Translations under genes and position numbers: made by a program
In this document: in pieces, positions 62,309 to 64,000 of the stretch
Numbering within the stretch: the first letter of the stretch is position 1
How the letters are laid out: the number at the start of each line of letters is the position of its first letter
Assembly (NCBI RefSeq): GCF_021390475.1
Contig: NZ_JAJUWS010000001.1
Location: forward strand, 124,001-188,000
Direction of reading: 5' to 3'
DNA: 64,000 nucleotides
DNA from: Streptomyces sp. ST2-7A
GTDB taxonomy: Bacteria; Actinomycetota; Actinomycetes; Streptomycetales; Streptomycetaceae
The notes under the pieces: model-generated
The model's database searches: none
Told to the model about the DNA's origin: nothing
What the model saw: only the letters and a program-made list of their open reading frames with translations

Positions 62309-63814
62309 TCAGATGTAATCCTCCAATCGGGCCAGGGCGAACCCCTGTTCGGTGGCGGTGTCGAGAACCAGCCGGATCATGTCGGGCATCGTCCCCTTCC
62401 ACTCGTCGGGCCCCCGGAAGTGGGTGAGGATGATGTCGCCGGGGTGGAACTTCCGGTCCCCGCGCCCCCACTCCATCCGGTCGGCGAACGCCTCCTCCGC
62501 CCACAGCGGCACCACCTCCACGCCGCACTCGGCGGCGACCTCCAACGTGGTGCGGTCGTAGGCCCCGTACGGCGGACGGAACATGGTCGGCCGCTCGCCG
62601 ATCTCCTTCTCCAGGACGTCCTGCTGCCGGCAGATCTCCCGCTTCTGCTCGGCCCGGCTCAGCTTCGGCATCTCCCGGTGGTTGATCGAGTGGTTGTGGA
62701 TACCGTTGCCGTCCGCGCGCATCCGCCGGAAGTAGTCGTAGTCGTTCCGGGCGACGTGGTCGGAGAGGAAGCTCGTGTAGGGAATCTCCAACTCCCGCGT
62801 CATCTCCAGCAGCTTCGGGTCCTTCTCCGCCCCGTCGTCGATGGTCAGGAAGACCACCCGGTCCTCGGTGGGCACCCGGGTGATCACCGGCGGCAGCCCC
62901 TCGCCGGAGATGTGACCGGGCTCGGTGACGAGGGACGTCCGCTTCTCCGGAGGGGCGGGCGGGCGCAACGGCGGCATGCGCACACCCCAGGTGCGGACGG
63001 CGGCGATCCGACGCCGCTCCATGCGCTCCATGCGTTCGGCCCGGGCCAACATGGCGTCGCCGGCGGCCCGCAGCCCGGCGGGGCCCGGCGCCCCCACCAT
63101 CGGCTCGCCCCGCAGGGCCTCCGGCGCGTGGGCGGCCGGCAGGCCCTCCTCCCCTCCCCCGTCACCCCCCGTGCCATCGGGTGCCGCGCCGGCGGCGCCG
63201 ACACCGGCACCGTCGCCCCGGGCGAGGAGGAGCGGCGGGACGGCCAGCGCGCAGAGCAGGACGACCAGGACCGTGAGGCCCACCGGCCCGGGACGGCGCG
63301 GGCGGCCCCGGATGCCCGCCCGGGGCCGCTCCGGCCCCGGGCTGAAGGGGCCGCCCCGGCGGGACCGCCACAGCCACGGCAGGCCCCGGGAGCCCGGCCG
63401 CCGGGGAACCCGGACGCCCCGCCGGAGGCGGCCCCGGCCACCGGGGAGCGGGAGGCGGAGGGCGCTCCCGTCGGGCCGGGGCGGGGCGCCGTGCGGCCGG
63501 TCGGCGGCCGCGGGCGGGGAGACGCCCCGGGCCGGCCCCGACCCGTTCCGCCCGACCGGCCGATCGGGGGCACGCCGCCGGAGGGCGGACGGAAGCGGGG
63601 GGCGGAGGCGACGCAGGACCGGCCGGATCCGGTCGGCTCCCCGGGAGGAGGTACCGGCGGGTCCCGCGCAGGTGGTGGAGGCGACCGGCTCCCCGGCGAC
63701 CGCGCGGGGGCGGCGGGGGAACCGCCCGAACCGACCCCGCCGGGAGGGCCGGTCGGCCGACACTCCGCCTGAACCAGACTTAAAAGCATTTTGTACTACT
63801 TGTCTGATATTCAT
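62309..63814 (-). CDS. membrane-anchored polysaccharide deacetylase
   Basis: Up to 501 residues from the start I prefer (MNIRQVVQNAFKSG, 63814). The first 180 residues are Arg/Pro-rich and may be partly non-coding. A membrane span (PVGLTVLVVLLCALAVPPLLL) is followed by a linker and an extracellular NodB-type deacetylase domain. That has VVFLTIDDGAEKD (catalytic and metal Asp), HNHSINHREMPKL (metal His pair), MFRPPYGAYDRT and DIILTHFRG. It should remove acetyl groups from a wall or capsule glycan. The true start needs confirmation; 63832 is another choice. Confidence 0.82.
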   Translation of the reverse strand: MNIRQVVQNAFKSGSGGVSADRPSRRGRFGRFPRRPRAVAGEPVASTTCAGPAGTSSRGADRIRPVLRRLRPPLPSALRRRAPDRPVGRNGSGPARGVSPPAAADRPHGAPPRPDGSALRLPLPGGRGRLRRGVRVPRRPGSRGLPWLWRSRRGGPFSPGPERPRAGIRGRPRRPGPVGLTVLVVLLCALAVPPLLLARGDGAGVGAAGAAPDGTGGDGGGEEGLPAAHAPEALRGEPMVGAPGPAGLRAAGDAMLARAERMERMERRRIAAVRTWGVRMPPLRPPAPPEKRTSLVTEPGHISGEGLPPVITRVPTEDRVVFLTIDDGAEKDPKLLEMTRELEIPYTSFLSDHVARNDYDYFRRMRADGNGIHNHSINHREMPKLSRAEQKREICRQQDVLEKEIGERPTMFRPPYGAYDRTTLEVAAECGVEVVPLWAEEAFADRMEWGRGDRKFHPGDIILTHFRGPDEWKGTMPDMIRLVLDTATEQGFALARLEDYI

Positions 63815-63878
63815 GGAAACGGATGGTGCCATCGGCCCATCGCGTCCCCCGGCAGCACCTCCGCACGGACCCGGGAGA

Positions 63879-64000
63879 ATGACCCGTGTGGCCGCATCCC
63901 GCTCCCCCGCACGTCCCGACCGCACCCCGCGCGGCGCCCCGACCGACTCCCCCGGCGCCGGAGGGACCGCCCCCGGCCCCCTCCACGGGCACCGCGACGA
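63879..64000 (+). CDS. possible 5' end of a gene running out of the window
   Basis: An open frame of 40 codons with a GGGAG site before the ATG; a GTG at 63888 is an alternative start. The visible part is Pro/Arg/Gly-rich and shows no domain, so only the start signal supports it. It is divergent from the deacetylase gene. Confidence 0.3.
   Translation, partial: MTRVAASRSPARPDRTPRGAPTDSPGAGGTAPGPLHGHRD

Overview
The window is high-GC actinomycete DNA, most likely a Streptomyces chromosome. The right-hand third carries a recognisable Streptomyces core block: groES-groEL1, an SDR gene, whiD and bldM (divergent), the shbA-type sigma factor gene, guaB, the guaB3-type paralogue and glpD. It continues leftwards with two transmembrane Ser/Thr kinase-like proteins, a succinate-semialdehyde-dehydrogenase-like gene, a GMC oxidoreductase, chorismate mutase and guaA. 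Gene identities rest on motifs read from the translations; no database search was possible.

Left part (1-11.9 kb): a membrane protein, a DsbA-like thiol protein, a DoxX protein, a Crp/Fnr regulator, an H-type lectin, and a PspC-type envelope-stress module with a histidine kinase and LuxR response regulator. These are followed by a DUF574 methyltransferase, an ATP-binding anti-sigma-like protein, an XRE/DUF397 pair and a small membrane protein.

Accessory centre (11.9-29.8 kb): a polymorphic toxin locus read on the minus strand. A 2722-residue secreted RHS protein, with a ricin-type lectin insert and a self-cleaving HINT domain ending in HN-Cys, carries a ParB-like toxin tip followed at once by its putative immunity gene. 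Downstream are two displaced HINT-toxin modules (one with an ADP-ribosyltransferase-like tip, one with an unknown tip), each followed by its own immunity gene. A fourth module is reduced to immunity genes, one of them split by an IS5-type insertion sequence. A decayed tyrosine-integrase 3' end plus hairpin, on the opposite strand, sits at each of the three module boundaries. Divergent from the rhs gene is a large secreted DNRLRE/FG-GAP protein.

Right part (30-64 kb): a methyltransferase, a lipoprotein/secreted-protein pair, a Uma2 nuclease-fold protein, guaA, and a chorismate mutase gene preceded by a Phe-rich leader peptide ORF and a strong hairpin (candidate attenuator). A sortase-anchored acidic surface protein follows, then the conserved block above. 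Regulatory sites visible in the DNA include two CIRCE operators and an overlapping HrdB-like promoter at groES, a sigma-BldN-type promoter at bldM, and large palindromes upstream of shbA. Biologically the window combines nucleotide and aromatic precursor supply (guaA, guaB, chorismate mutase), chaperones, development switches (BldM, WhiD, ShbA), and a diversifying contact-toxin locus.
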